A program made the position numbers and the translations under genes. Below are positions 47,801 through 57,319 of a stretch of DNA of 64,000 nt, piece after piece (within the stretch, counting starts at the first letter, position 1; each line of letters begins with the position of its first letter). A model generated the notes under the pieces. The model ran no database searches. It was not told the DNA's origin and saw only the letters and a list, made by a program, of their open reading frames with translations. This stretch comes from Icerya purchasi (Eukaryota > Arthropoda > Insecta > Hemiptera > Monophlebidae): NCBI GenBank assembly GCA_039619475.1, contig CM077115.1, forward strand, positions 516,914,815-516,978,814. The letters are read 5' to 3'.

Positions 47801-50800
47801 GATATAATAATAGTAATCCCGGTAAAACCGAAACGAACATACGCATAACTGTAATCACATTTTGAGTTTTCGTTTTGAGTAACTTTTTTTCAAATTTCAG
47901 AAGAAAAAAAGGCGGGAAGAGAATGATGACAGAGAATCTGTTATGAATTTTTTATTCCCGACTAATCGATGATGGTATCACTTAAGACCATCTAAAAAAA
48001 AAAAAAAAAATCCAAAAAAAATCTTCATAGCCTTATTATTATCAACAAAATGACCACAAATTTTATTTACAAGAATCAGTTATTTTTTATGTATTCTTTA
48101 TACGTAACCTTACAAAAAATAAAAAATCTTCCCTCCTTTAATGCCTAGTGTCGTCACTTTTTCATAGCTCTACCAAAATACCCACTTTTAAAATATTTTT
48201 CCACTGAACGAAATAATAATAATAATAATAATGACTTTAATAAAATACATATCTAATTCACGAAGCATTTAGATCAGATAGAATTTTATGAAACACGAAC
48301 CAGGATATCTAATTAGTTTTTCATCATGGAAAGCGCGCGCCCCTAAAGATATTTTTATTTTAATGTTAATTTAAACTTTGAAAATAAAGCTTTTCTTTTT
48401 AGTCCTGGCAGTGTTAAGGTGTACAACTGTACATCGAGCAGTTTAAATCCGATCTGCTGGGAAGAACTGGGCGCTTTAACTGTACATCATGCGCTGAAGA
48501 TGCCATCCCGTTACGTACAATGGTACCCAGGAATCACCTTTCGAACGAATAGGTTTATACATTTTCTATGCCAACAACTGTTTCATTATTTTCCGGCATT
48601 TGTAATAGATACCATTTTCAAAATCAGCGGTTCGAAGCCAATGTAAGTATTCACTCTTAGACAATATAACGTGTACAAAAGAGAACGACTTAAATTAATC
48701 TTGCAAGGTCTGCACATGTACTAGCATAACCCTGACCAGTTTTTTGCTACGAAATATTTCTTGATCATTAGGTAAACGTATCATTTTCAGAACTGTGATT
48801 CGACAAGAGTATGCTTTCAAAAGCCAATCAAAATTTTTCTTTCCTCTCTCAATCAGAGTTAAAGTATTCAGCTTCGAGTGATACTCAAAACGTCTTAACA
48901 AAATAAGATTTTTTTTGTTTTTTTTTTAGGGGATAACGAATTTTAAAAAATTTAATAAGGAGAATATCAGAAGTGTGAATCACCAATTTGGCTCAACTTT
49001 TTCCAGATGACATGGTATTCCGTAAAAATTGAAAATGAATTTCACCGCTTTTTTGCATTAGTAAACTCGGGAAAAGCGTTTCGAAAGTTAGTCAATATGA
49101 GGCTTGACCAAAGAGCAACGGGAATTTTTGAGTTTTTTTAAAAGTATTTGCCTAATCTGAAATTTTGATTCCATGGTCCCTTTAAAGTAGAGTCCTCTTT
49201 TGATACTATGCACAGTTACATATGTACACCACCGTAGTTTTTATTTTCGGTTCCCCATTCTGTATATGTCCAGTGGGGCAAATAGGTTTGATATAATCTG
49301 TGCATAATTGATTATAGTGTACTTATGAAAATATATGATAATTACAAAATATTTGTGTGTAAGTGTGGTGGGTACTTGGCACTAAACACAGATTTTTCTC
49401 TTTTAAAATTATAAATAGGTTGTGAAAAGATGTAATGGTGATGTTCATACATAGTCACCGTTACATTATATATATATATATATACTTTAATTAACTTAAT
49501 AGATTGAACTCAATAATATGAAATATAGTGTAAACAAACAAACAGCTGTATACAAATATATAGATATATAAATATGTGAGTGGACAAGTACGCACACATA
49601 TACCAACAGGAAAAATTCCCTAACAAGTTTACAAATTAATTCTAAATAAAATATGTACATTAACTAATTTACTATAATAATAGCGCATTTATAACGTTAT
49701 TAACTTATAATATAAGCATAATTTCAAATATTTTCAAATATTTTGTATTAAAATTAGGCACTCGGTTTAATGATTAATTTCCCGGCCATCAAATTATGAA
49801 AATATTTAAGAAGTTTTTTACAACTTTTTTGGAGTTACTTCTAAAGTTGTATTTATGTTGATATTATATTTTTTCCTGATGTCATCAAGTTTATTGCAGA
49901 TATATAGATCGTGTGGTATTGATCATCAATAACAGGTACTCCGCAGAGTTGACAAAAAGGGGTGTCACATCATTTAAATCTGAAAAGGTAATTACCAAAG
50001 TTGCCACGACCAGTTAATATTTGCGAATTAAAAAAAGTTTATTAAGATTCTTTAGTTTTTCGACCCGTATTTTCATTATTCCAACGATGTTGCCAAATGT
50101 TGGTAATCTCTATGTCAACTTGTTTTTTTTTTTTTAGTAATTTCACGATTGGAGTTGGATTTAGTGTCTAAGCAAAATTTCTGTGTCTGGTAAAAATTTA
50201 AAAAAATTAACTTTATCCAAATTTTTTGTAATACGGTATTCAGAAGTTATAGTGAAATTCCTTCTTCATATTGCTTCCTTATATTGGAGGGCCCCCAACT
50301 CCGCATATTGCATCATCAACAATTTACTGCCTTTGGACTTAATCCTTATAAAGCGTACTGCTTTATAAGGATTAAGTCCAAAGGCAGTAAATTGTTGATG
50401 ATGCAATACGCGGAGTTGGGGGCCCTCCAATATAAGGAAGCAATATGAAGAAGGAATTTCCTCTGATGTTTACTAACGTTAAGAAGTATTTTTTTAATGA
50501 TATAGAGGTGCTGGAGTCATAATCATAAATGGACTGAACAATGCCTTTGTATAGTATAGTTCTTTCCTTGAATTTCATCCCATGAGTATTAGGAAGGATT
50601 CTCTTAAGTTTATTGAAGATGCGGCTACAGCTATTATTGATTTTATTTAAGTGGGGAATAAAATTTAATTTACGATCCAATTATTACCAAGGTATTTCAA
50701 TTGTTTTACTAGCTGAACAGGTAGCCCAGATATAATTTTGAGCTGACTACTCGGTTTACTCGACAGTTTTTGGTCACCAAAAACTATCGATTTACATTTT

Positions 50801-53800
50801 TCTAAGGAGAGAATGCTAATCCTAGTTCGTTTGCAATATGCTCCAGTTTTTTGCAAATAATCTCGATTTTTTTGAGATTTGTATGGCTAGTTGTAGTAAA
50901 AGATATACAAAGATCATCCCGCATAGGAGATCAGTGTAGAATCGATATTCAGTAAGTTACAAAAGTATTCAATTTCTTTATGAATTTTAGAATAAAGAAT
51001 ATTCCAAAGTGTGGCGCCAAGGACTGAACCTCGCGGAACACCACAGGTTAATTGTTTGGTAGAAAATTCGTTATTGACTTTAAGGTGAACATGTCCGGAT
51101 TGGAAATAATCTATGATGATGTTGACCAATGAAGGTTTAATGTTTTCAGTTTGAAGTACTCTAATTCGTTATACTCTTGTGTATCTTATTAACATTATCT
51201 TTATCTATGTTCCCCCTGGCTAAAATCATCATCAGTTCCCTCTTCTTTCATTTTTCAGTTCTCTCCCGCACCCATTTATTGTATCGTAAACACAAGAATA
51301 CTCATACTACCTTACGGGGGGAGTTGCACATCCTATAATACCAATAGTTTCATCCTCGAGAATGGTATTGATCTCCCTCCCCCAAATTATTTCAAGTTTC
51401 TTCGATTTAACTTTTTCTTCTCCCACTATTGGTTTTATAAGTGAAACAACCTTGGAGGTTTTTACGACAGTGACCATGTTTCTATTCTTTTAGCTCTTGT
51501 TAGTAATCCTTTTCCCCGACTTAATCCAAACCTCTTTATTCTTAAAATGAATAAGACTCCATTCTGGTCTTCGATTAATTTTCCCCTCGATCTTTTTAAT
51601 TCTTTCCTTTTGCAGACGTATAACTCGTTCCACTTTGAATTATTTTATCAATAGTTCTTCCTTACGTTCCATTTCTTTGACATCCTGTGTTAGAAAACAT
51701 TTTTGAATGTATATAGAATGTGTGGAACAAGCGACTTATTCGGTGGTTGCAGCATGATAAATATTTTCTAGTAATATGTTCAGCTTTAGGCCTGGTGTTG
51801 GCTTTCTCGATTGTATTAGTCTTTTTGTCTGCCATGTATTATATATAAATCCTTTATCCTAATACGTTACACCTTAGCTTCCTTTATTTACCTATCCTGC
51901 TTGGTAATGTTCATTTATTAACTCTAACAGGTAACATGACAGCAATTACTTCCCTTATTATCTGATGCTCCTCCTTGATGAATCGATCTATCCAGAGCTA
52001 TTTTCTCCATTTCTCTATACTTCAAGAATGATTTTTCATGATCTCCCTCAAGGTTCCTTACTCAATCCTACTCTTTACAATACCTATACTATTAGTGCGG
52101 GTTTTCTTCCCTCAAATTCTTCTTCTTTATTCTTTGGTGATGTTATCCTACCTTTTTCCCCATTACATAATATCGGTGGAGCACTTAATTCGCCTCTCAT
52201 TGTTCTGTTGCCTCGATTAACCCTTCTATTTCTCCTACTAAATCCCCCTTTGTTTTTCGTTTACTTTCTGACCTTATAATCCTGTTTTCGTAAATCCAGC
52301 TTTAAAATATATTTCCTTTTCTTGTGTTGTTTCCGTTATTTTAGTATCTTTCTGGATAGTCCCTTATCTTTCTCCGAAAACATATCAAACATATTTCCTT
52401 TTCGTTGATCAAAAAGCTAAACTCGCTGAAAGCTTCTTCGGCAACTAAATAGAGTCAAGCTCTTTCTATCCTTATTGCAATATAAGTGCATCATCTGTCC
52501 CAAATTTGATTGCTGTTACGCTTTCAAATTTCATTTTTCTAAATTAGATATAATCCAAAATCCTGCCCTTCAACTATATCTATGTGCTCTTAAATGCTCT
52601 CCCAAAACTAGCATTTTCATCGAATTTAATACGCCAAGCGTGTCTGTTCGCAGATCTCATTTAGGCAATAACCGTTTCTCTGTTAAACATCTTCCACTCA
52701 CGTTTTCTACTTTCATCCATTCCTACCTTTTCATTTCTAGAACCTGGCATTTTACACTTAGAACATCTATTTTCTTCCTTATTTCTTTTCGCCTTAGACT
52801 GTTTGCTCTTATATACAAACTCCTTTAGTAATTTCCTCTATTTTCCCTTCAACTTGATGAACTTTGCCATCCTCCTAAAATGTTTATTCTATTTTCAAAA
52901 TGTCTTCCACAAACCCTAATTAGACAAGAATTCCAAAGAGTTATTAATTTATTTTTTTCTTCTTACGTAGCCATGTTTACGGATTTTTCGAAGAGGCTTG
53001 ATGATGTCGATGCCTCTTTTTTTTTGTCGTTCCAGATTTTAAATTCTTCAAAGCTCTTCGTCCTTCTTCTTTTTATTCTCTGTTTACAGCCGAATTGATG
53101 CACATCCTATATTCTGTTATTTTTATTTCTTCTAATTACTTTTCCTCCGGGTTTTTGATTATTTCTGACTCCAAGAGCATCCACCAGGCCAGTTGATTCT
53201 GCGTATACATTTATCTGCCAACACTCTTTCTTCCTTTATTCTATTCACATTGATTTGCTGAAAGTTCCAAGCAATTCGGGCATGTTTGAAAACGAAGAAG
53301 CGGTGCATTCTTCATTTTGAGTTACTGCTTCTTTCTATTTCCTTTCGTAAGAAAAATTCTATTCTCTAATGTCCTTCTGCTCCATAAAAGTATTTATCTC
53401 AGCTTTTAAATCTTCCTATTCCCAATAGCGCTTCTTATATCTCGTATTTTCCTTCTCCACTCATTTTTCCCTCTATTGATTTTTTTTTTGGGTTTGTATT
53501 AAAATATAATTGACTTTATTCTTTTCTAATTGTTTCCTCGAGTAAAGGTCTAATCCTCTCCCGCCACGAAAAAAAAAGATAAAATTTAATCAGTTTCAAA
53601 AAGTAGCAACACAATATGTGTAAACAACTATACCAGTTGAATAGACAAACGAATGAATGCATAGCGTATATTTCGTACAACTCTTACGACAAATCGTTAA
53701 AATTTATTTTTGTAAATTCAAACGTAAACTATTCATGCTGGAACGGCAAATATTGAATTCACGAAGAGAAAAATATGCAGAAAATTGGCACAAACAAATT

Positions 53801-55663
53801 ATTAAATGCACCCATTAAAATTTACTATATCTTTATCGTTTTTGTAAAGTCACTAAAAAAAAACATAAACCTGGCATGTAAATGATAGCCTGAAACGTGT
53901 TGATAAGTGGTAGGGGATGCCTCACTATTAAACGATCTTTTCAGTTCACATTTTTTTGGAAAATTTTGAAGCATATAGGTTTAATCTGTAATCTAGGTTT
54001 TGAATTAGTTCAGGTTTTAGTTGACTTCGGACAAAATTTCGGTTTCGGTTTGAAAAATTTCGTAGATATAATCAAATCGAGACGATGCATTGAAGATATT
54101 TTGAAAATAATCGTAATTTATAAATCCAGTTTTTACACAGTAACCGTAATATAGAATAATTAAGCGACTTCATTTGAACATACTAGGATGATGAAAATAT
54201 ACAACAGATTTAAGTTGGCTGCGGAAGCTGGACAATTTTTTGCTCTTCACCAGTGGAATTTCACTCGAGAAAATATGTGCCTACTGCAGAAACACATAAA
54301 AGCAGTCGATGAAGCGGATTTTTATGTTGACATATCAAAACTAGAATGGAACGAATATATCCGTAATTATGTAACCGGAATTCGAAATTATATTTTGAAG
54401 GATGGTATGGAAACGATTCCTCACGCCCGTGCAAAGTTAAAAAAGTAAGTTTATATAATAAATCTAATGTATTGGACAGTAATTTTAAACATAATTCTCC
54501 CGATTTATATAATTATTTCAATTAAGAGAATATATATTACATATGTCGCATAATCACAGCGGTGGTTGAGAGAAATTGTTTTCGAAAATAAATTAAAAAC
54601 ATGTTATTGTTTAACTAAGAGAAATCGTTTAATCTATACTATTTAAACTGATTTACATAATGAACTGCTATTAATGGTAACAATAATTTTAACATACGGT
54701 AAAATGAACTTAGAAAAACAATTAAAACTTAAAGATTTTTACAATATATATATATATATATTAATTATAACGTAATTCTTAGGCTACCCCCCATTCGAAA
54801 AAATGTCCCAAAAAAATGTCCCAAAAAAATGTCCTAGAAAAATGTCCCAAAAAAATGTCCCAATTTTATGTAACGTTTGTTATATTTTATAGCATTTTTG
54901 TTACTGTTATTTAAAAAATGTCACAATTTTATGTAATGAAATATGTAACGAAAAATATGTATAACGAAAAAATGTCTTAATTTTATATAATGAAAGTTAA
55001 ATGCTAGAATTGGATTTTTGTAGTTATATTACTTTTTTTTGTGTTGATGCCAGTAAGAATTACGTTGTAAATTTTGATCATTTTATACATAGTATAGAAG
55101 AGAAAGAGACAGAAATGAAAGCAAGAGGGGTCAATGGGCACAGCCCCATGCGAAGCCAAAATGGTCGAATTATATATATATATATGAAGCTCTAAAATAC
55201 AGTGCAATATTTATTTTTGGATCAAGTTCATATAAACTTGTTTCATAAATTATTTTGCTAGCTAATTTTACAATATAAAGTAAATTAAAATGTTTTAGAA
55301 TCATAAAAGCTTTGTAAACTTCTTACGTAAACGAAGCAATTTTAAAATTAATTAATTAATAAACTGCTATGCGAAATATTAATTAAAATTTTTTCACCGT
55401 AGGATACTTAATTTAAATTATTATCGTTATTATAAATTTATAGTTATTTTTTGAAATTAGAATTAGGATTATTGGTTGATTTCGTCAAATACTTTTTACT
55501 TATTTCTTCTTTTAGAACGAAAACCTCATACAGTTGAGAAAAAAAAGTTGCAAAAATCCATAAAGAGATTTAGTTTTCCTATATTTTCAATTTCCGTACC
55601 CTTCATATCTCTCTCTCTCTCTCTGTGTCTATCTGTCTACCTATCTATCTATCTATCTATCTA

Positions 55664-55706
<43 letters not shown>

Positions 55707-56183
55707 GCGCGCAAAAAGTACATTATTATTAATTTTTTTTTTTAAGAATAAGGCAAATTTATTTTTCTGTAAGCATTAGAATTATCTGGAGGTCTAAAAA
55801 TGTCCCCTTGGCATGGTCCGAAGAATTGAGTTCCCATATATGCACACACTCACACCCACCCACCTACCCGCATACACACACACTCACACCCACCCACCTA
55901 CCCGCATACACACACACTCACACCCACCCACCTACCCGCATACACACACACACACATATATATATGTATATATATTATTTTTCTTTCCTTGCCCGGCGGC
56001 AAACAAATAAAGAACAGTAATTACAAACAACCTTTCCTTTCCACTGGTAATTAATTTTAAGCATAAATGATCCGTTTCAATGAGTGTATTACGTTCTGAT
56101 TTTCACATTTTAGGTTGTATTGGGTCAACAGATGTTTGCAAGCGGTACTTGTAATACTAATGTTTAAAATAATCAAGAATTGA
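36204..56183 (+). CDS. Fatty acyl-CoA reductase (FAR), seven coding exons
   Basis: The enzyme reduces fatty acyl-CoA to fatty alcohol with NADPH, for wax, cuticular lipid or pheromone synthesis, usually at the ER or peroxisome membrane. The exons join to 1545 bases (514 residues plus stop), close to the usual 500-530. Junctions: 36204-36461, 42397-42657, 45175-45439, 47235-47427, 48403-48642, 54187-54444, 56114-56183, all with GT and AG intron ends and matching phases (0,0,1,2,2,2). The NAD-binding domain has TGATGFIG at residues 39-46, FHSAATVRFNE in exon 2, HVSTAYCN at 177-184 and the catalytic YTVTK (Tyr234, Lys238). TAAWREPYEGWIDN follows at the exon 3/4 join. The FAR_C domain covers roughly exons 5-6 (EWNEYIRNYVTGIRNYILKD). 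The last 22 residues (LYWVNRCLQAVLVILMFK) form a hydrophobic tail as in insect FARs. The start is the first ATG of ATGATG. No damage is visible. Which of the many insect FAR paralogues this is cannot be told. Confidence 0.93.
36462..36779 (+). other. Start of FAR intron 1
   Basis: No gene. A C run and CTCTCTCT tract lie at 36656-36685. Confidence 0.5.
36780..38050 (-). pseudogene. RTE-like reverse transcriptase remnant in FAR intron 1
   Basis: Reading leftward on the minus strand: IPAELLKLAGDEICN (about 38010), KGKGTR-like and HVRQLVEKTNR (about 37760), then FVDYHKAFDCVQWSKLWLIL and MGTPKHLVSLIAKLYDQNRA (37700-37570). RRGCLLSP-type sequence follows near 37530. A post-RT tail has ELCCWRRMLRIPW and IGEPKRLL (about 37010-36940). 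Frameshifts are frequent. Antisense to the FAR. Confidence 0.85.
38051..39559. other. FAR intron 1, unassigned part
   Basis: AT-rich. A GC-richer palindromic patch near 38475-38515 (AATCAGCGCGAC and CGCGCTGATT, separated by about 20 bases) could be a small inverted repeat. No gene seen. Confidence 0.4.
39560..40500 (-). pseudogene. Tc1-like transposase remnant in FAR intron 1
   Basis: On the minus strand: KKRLNWAKEN-like and VIFSDEASF (about 40085), KVHVGGCL and KQGFGNLHIFTENLAAAKM (about 39985-39900), a GDNEHQSRV-like counterpart of the DNDPKH block (about 39815) and ADANPIENVRPFMKLKLRGK (about 39735-39675). These are the ordered landmarks of Tc1 transposases (FSDE, WGCFS, PDLNPIENVW). The Asp of the last motif reads SADANPIE, and stops and frameshifts interrupt the frame. 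Terminal inverted repeats were not located. Confidence 0.8.
40850..41660 (+). pseudogene. Element E, non-LTR retrotransposon RNase H and 3' end
   Basis: FYTDGAKANVAG-like sequence at about 40855 starts an RNase H domain (ALEAELYGILFGLEAC near 40970, YIIVTDSLASLRTIRSL near 41040, VWVPALVGIPGNECVE near 41175). Then come NLKEHWISSWSQHV, FSALNRLKLGHTSIS and a C-terminal CPFCNA...EHILKQCKNL zinc-finger-like tail, ending LINKLQ near 41660. Several frameshifts. 5'-truncated. Confidence 0.85.
41975..42140 (+). repeat. SINE-like repeat in FAR intron 1
   Basis: GGTCACGGATTCGAGGC resembles a polymerase III B box and is followed by a GC-richer body (CTCGTCCCGGATCCGACTCG) and a tail ending GGAACTGGCCCTAA and a TA run. 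The A box is not clear. Confidence 0.4.
42138..42183. repeat. TA microsatellite
   Basis: A TA run of about 44 bases at the end of the SINE-like repeat. Confidence 0.9.
42397..42657 (+). CDS. FAR coding exon 2
   Basis: 87 codons between GTGCAG| and |GTACGT, phase 0. It encodes VFDRIRSDKN through VHVVSGDI and FHSAATVRFNE to KKMKKLK, the middle of the NAD-binding domain. Confidence 0.92.
43086..43177 (+). mobile_element. Family A 3'-tail fragment in FAR intron 2
   Basis: GCTGGGCTAATGCTCTTTGT, then AGCAAACCCAAGGGCGGG and a long A run, resembles the family A 3' signature. Only the tail is present. Confidence 0.55.
43178..43864. other. FAR intron 2, unassigned part
   Basis: AT-rich with a GC-richer, CpG-containing patch at 43490-43760. 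No gene or shared repeat. Confidence 0.4.
43865..44340 (+). pseudogene. Family A 3'-terminal fragment in FAR intron 2
   Basis: The translated pieces IQLDLPTNPSFLNFSSLRRS, IPAICRLRF and HADRILIECSSVASEHSSF, then MDLPTPYSAFFIRS, align in order with the last 150 residues of the intact family A ORF2 (IQPNLPTRPW..., CDPDHILFECPSLVNERTS, LPTPYCASYIL). Frameshifted. Confidence 0.85.
44788..44853. repeat. TA microsatellite
   Basis: A TA run of more than 50 bases in FAR intron 2. The surrounding DNA (44341-45174) shows no gene. Confidence 0.9.
45175..45439 (+). CDS. FAR coding exon 3
   Basis: It follows the acceptor TTAG and runs from ILIHVSTAYCN to VRPSI. It contains the active site YTVTK. It ends ATCG|GTAATA, phase 1, and the split codon GTG restores VRPSIVTAAW. 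Confidence 0.92.
46225..46960 (+). pseudogene. Family A internal fragment in FAR intron 3
   Basis: CLGVL-like sequence, then VPAVVAESNASSLFIG and further residues correspond to residues 775-950 of the intact ORF2 (CLGVLRSSRVPAVLAESNS, FKRLP, NNLPYFSF). They run into FTAELTSIA of the RNase H domain. Strongly decayed. A C run at 46270-46278 lies inside. The rest of intron 3 (45440-46224, 46961-47234) has no recognised content. Confidence 0.8.
47235..47427 (+). CDS. FAR coding exon 4
   Basis: It runs from TAAWREPYEGWIDN through DIIPIDFVVNTLITAAW to YTATY, ending TACTG|GTAAAG, phase 2. The motif set PYEGWIDN and VDIIPID is standard for the family. Confidence 0.92.
47428..48402 (+). other. FAR intron 4
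   Basis: A 975-bp AT-rich intron with an A run at 47995-48010 and a short TAA repeat near 48210. No transposon was recognised. Confidence 0.6.
48403..48642 (+). CDS. FAR coding exon 5
   Basis: After the acceptor TTTTTAG it encodes PGSVKVYNCTSSSLNPICW through FPAFVIDTIFKISGSKP, the link into the FAR_C domain. It ends CCAAT|GTAAGT, phase 2. Confidence 0.92.
48643..49779 (+). other. FAR intron 5, first part
   Basis: AT-rich, with a TA microsatellite at 49470-49486. No gene recognised. Confidence 0.5.
49780..51175 (-). pseudogene. Element F, non-LTR reverse transcriptase remnant in FAR intron 5
   Basis: Reading leftward on the minus strand: FQSGHVHLKVNNEFSTKQ and CGVPRGSVLGATLWNILYSK (51100-51000), then LEKCKSIVFGDQKL (about 50800) and QLVKQLKYLG (about 50700). 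LNKINNSCSRIFNKLKRILP (about 50650) and ERTILYKGIVQSIYDYDS follow, and APNSAYCIINNLLPLDL lies in the right arm of the hairpin below. After the hairpin come IEITNIWQHRWNN (about 50110), QILTGRGNFGNYLFRF (about 50020) and a CDTPFCQLCG...YICNKL zinc-finger-like tail (about 49960). The motifs suit R1/Jockey-like elements. Confidence 0.85.
50254..50460. repeat. Near-perfect 101-bp inverted repeat with 5-base loop
   Basis: 50254-50354 is the reverse complement of 50360-50460 with one mismatch (50305 against 50409) and the loop GTACT. Both arms encode the same stretch of element F (APNSAYCIINNLLPLDL), one on each strand. It is an inverted duplication of part of the retroelement, not a separate MITE. 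Confidence 0.95.
51170..53577 (+). pseudogene. Family A retrotransposon, long decayed copy in FAR intron 5
   Basis: It starts in the endonuclease (LNIIFIYVPPG, FPLLSF, LPHPFI near 51180-51290; DLTFSSPTIGF near 51405). It then passes the RT motif HDLPQGSLLNPTLYNTYTIS (about 52035), FFGDVILPFS (where the intact copy has FADDILLF), and KLDIIQNPALQLYLCALK (about 52540). RRSHLGNNRFSVKHLPL and an RNase H start AMFTDFSKRLDDVDASF (about 52970) follow. The 3' signature and A run are at 53540-53577. It is about 1.3 kb shorter than the intact copy, so internal deletions are present, and it has many stops. Confidence 0.9.
53578..54186 (+). other. End of FAR intron 5
   Basis: AT-rich, no gene. A + strand frame at 53897-54154 has no domain. 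Confidence 0.5.
54187..54444 (+). CDS. FAR coding exon 6
   Basis: After the acceptor TACTAG it encodes MMKIYNRFKLAAEAGQFF through EWNEYIRNYVTGIRNYILKD to HARAKLK, the core of FAR_C. It ends AAAA|GTAAGT, phase 2. Confidence 0.92.
54765..55195 (+). mobile_element. MITE-like element with internal AAAAATGTCCC repeats, copy 3, in FAR intron 6
   Basis: It begins AACGTAATTCTTAGGCTACC and has five AAAAATGTCC(C/T) units. It continues as in copy 1 through AGTAAGAATTACGTTG, ATTTTATACATAGTATAGAA and the terminal GCCAAAATGGTC hairpin to a TA run. Compared with copy 1 it carries an extra GGGGTCAATGGGCACAGCCC-like piece before the hairpin. Confidence 0.85.
55609..55710. repeat. Compound microsatellite (TC, CTAT, TA, CA)
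   Basis: CTCTCT, CTATCTATCTAT, a TA run and a CA run follow one another in FAR intron 6. Confidence 0.9.
55843..55970. repeat. 34-bp minisatellite, three identical units, in FAR intron 6
   Basis: The unit containing CTCACACCCACCCACCTACC begins at 55849, 55883 and 55917 and is identical each time. CA and TA runs follow. Translated frames here are Thr/Pro/His-rich and meaningless. Confidence 0.95.
56114..56183 (+). CDS. FAR coding exon 7 (last)
   Basis: After the acceptor CACATTTTAG it completes a Lys codon and reads LYWVNRCLQAVLVILMFKII then KN and the stop TGA at 56181-56183. The hydrophobic tail and LYW start are typical FAR C-termini, and the phase fits exon 6. It is short and would be missed by gene finders that ignore small exons. 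Confidence 0.85.
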
Positions 56184-56600
56184 ATAGAACGTTGATATTA
56201 TTTACGTTATTATTTTATTTTAAGACATTTATTCTTTTTTTTTTTCAGAAAAATACGCTTATTTCATAGTTATAAATAATGTATCAATAATTTCATTAGA
56301 TTCCATTAATGAAATTAATTAATATACTTAAGTGATTACAATTATCTTAGAATATCTTTTATTGAATCAAATCTGTGTTCCAAATATACTGTATAAATTA
56401 ATTGATGTAATTTAATTTTTCGGCTGCTTCTTACTCTATCTAAACGATATTTACACCTACAAAAATTTGATTTATACTTTAAACTATTATACAAATACTT
56501 GAGTAAAGTCGATTTTAGTTCTACAGTCTTATTTTTTTTTTCTTATTGATAAGTCAGAAAAATATACGGTACTATATAGTATAATTACAAATTTATTTTG
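56184..56600 (+). other. Region after the FAR stop, probable 3' UTR
   Basis: AT-rich with no clear AATAAA signal close to the stop. The end of the transcript cannot be placed. Confidence 0.35.
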
Positions 56601-57318
56601 ATTAACTTAAATATTCTACAGCACTTAGTGTCACAGACTGCTGGATGCGATTTCGTCAGTACTAGAGAAGAAAGAAGTGCGTTCCGCGCTCTTCCAGGAT
56701 GTGGCCCAGGCGTTCGACCGAATTTGGCACATGAGGCTTTTGTATAAACTTAGAAAAATTCTTCCAACAGATATGTCCTTAGTGTCCTCCTTTTTATCTT
56801 ATCTACAAAATAGGACCTTTTTGGTCAGAATCAATGATACAGTATTCGAAGAAAAAAAATTCTTGCGTTCGTCCCACAAGGTAGCTTGTTGGGGCCGGTT
56901 CTCTATTCGATTTATACCTTTGACTTGCCAGTACCGAACCAAACTATCATGGCAACATACACGCAGATGATATAGCCATATTAGCTTCGAGCATTAATCC
57001 TATACACGCAAGTATGGCCGTACAAAACCATATAGGTAGAATTCAAAGGTGAGCCAGAGACTGGAGGATTAAATTTAGTGAGGAAAAGTGCCAACAGGTG
57101 ACTTTTACAAATGGATTTATCACATGCCCTAAACTAATGATAAATGGCATTGAGATCAAACAAACGGATTCAGTTAAGTATCTCGGTATGTATTTGGATC
57201 GCCGGCTTACGTGTTCATGTGGCGCAAATCCGTAGGAAAATTTTCACACGCGCCAAACAACTGACTCCATTAATAGGAAAGAAATCTACCCTAAAAATGT
57301 AAAATTGAAACGATCTGT
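56600..57318 (+). pseudogene. Element G, Jockey-like reverse transcriptase, left part
   Basis: SSVLEKKE is followed by SALFQDVAQAFDRIWHMRLL (from 56680), FLSYLQNRTFLVRIND and, after a frameshift, VPQGSLLGPVLYSIYTFDLP (about 56870). Then come YTDDIAILASS (the catalytic block, about 56960), KFSEEKCQQVTFTN and TDSVKYLGMYLD (about 57170). The wording is typical Jockey. It breaks off where a family B copy is inserted and continues at 58561. Confidence 0.9.
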
Positions 57319-57319
57319 C

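Noticed and set aside
55476..56020. Thr/Pro/His- and Tyr/Ile-rich frames
   Set aside because: They are translations of microsatellites and the 34-bp minisatellite.
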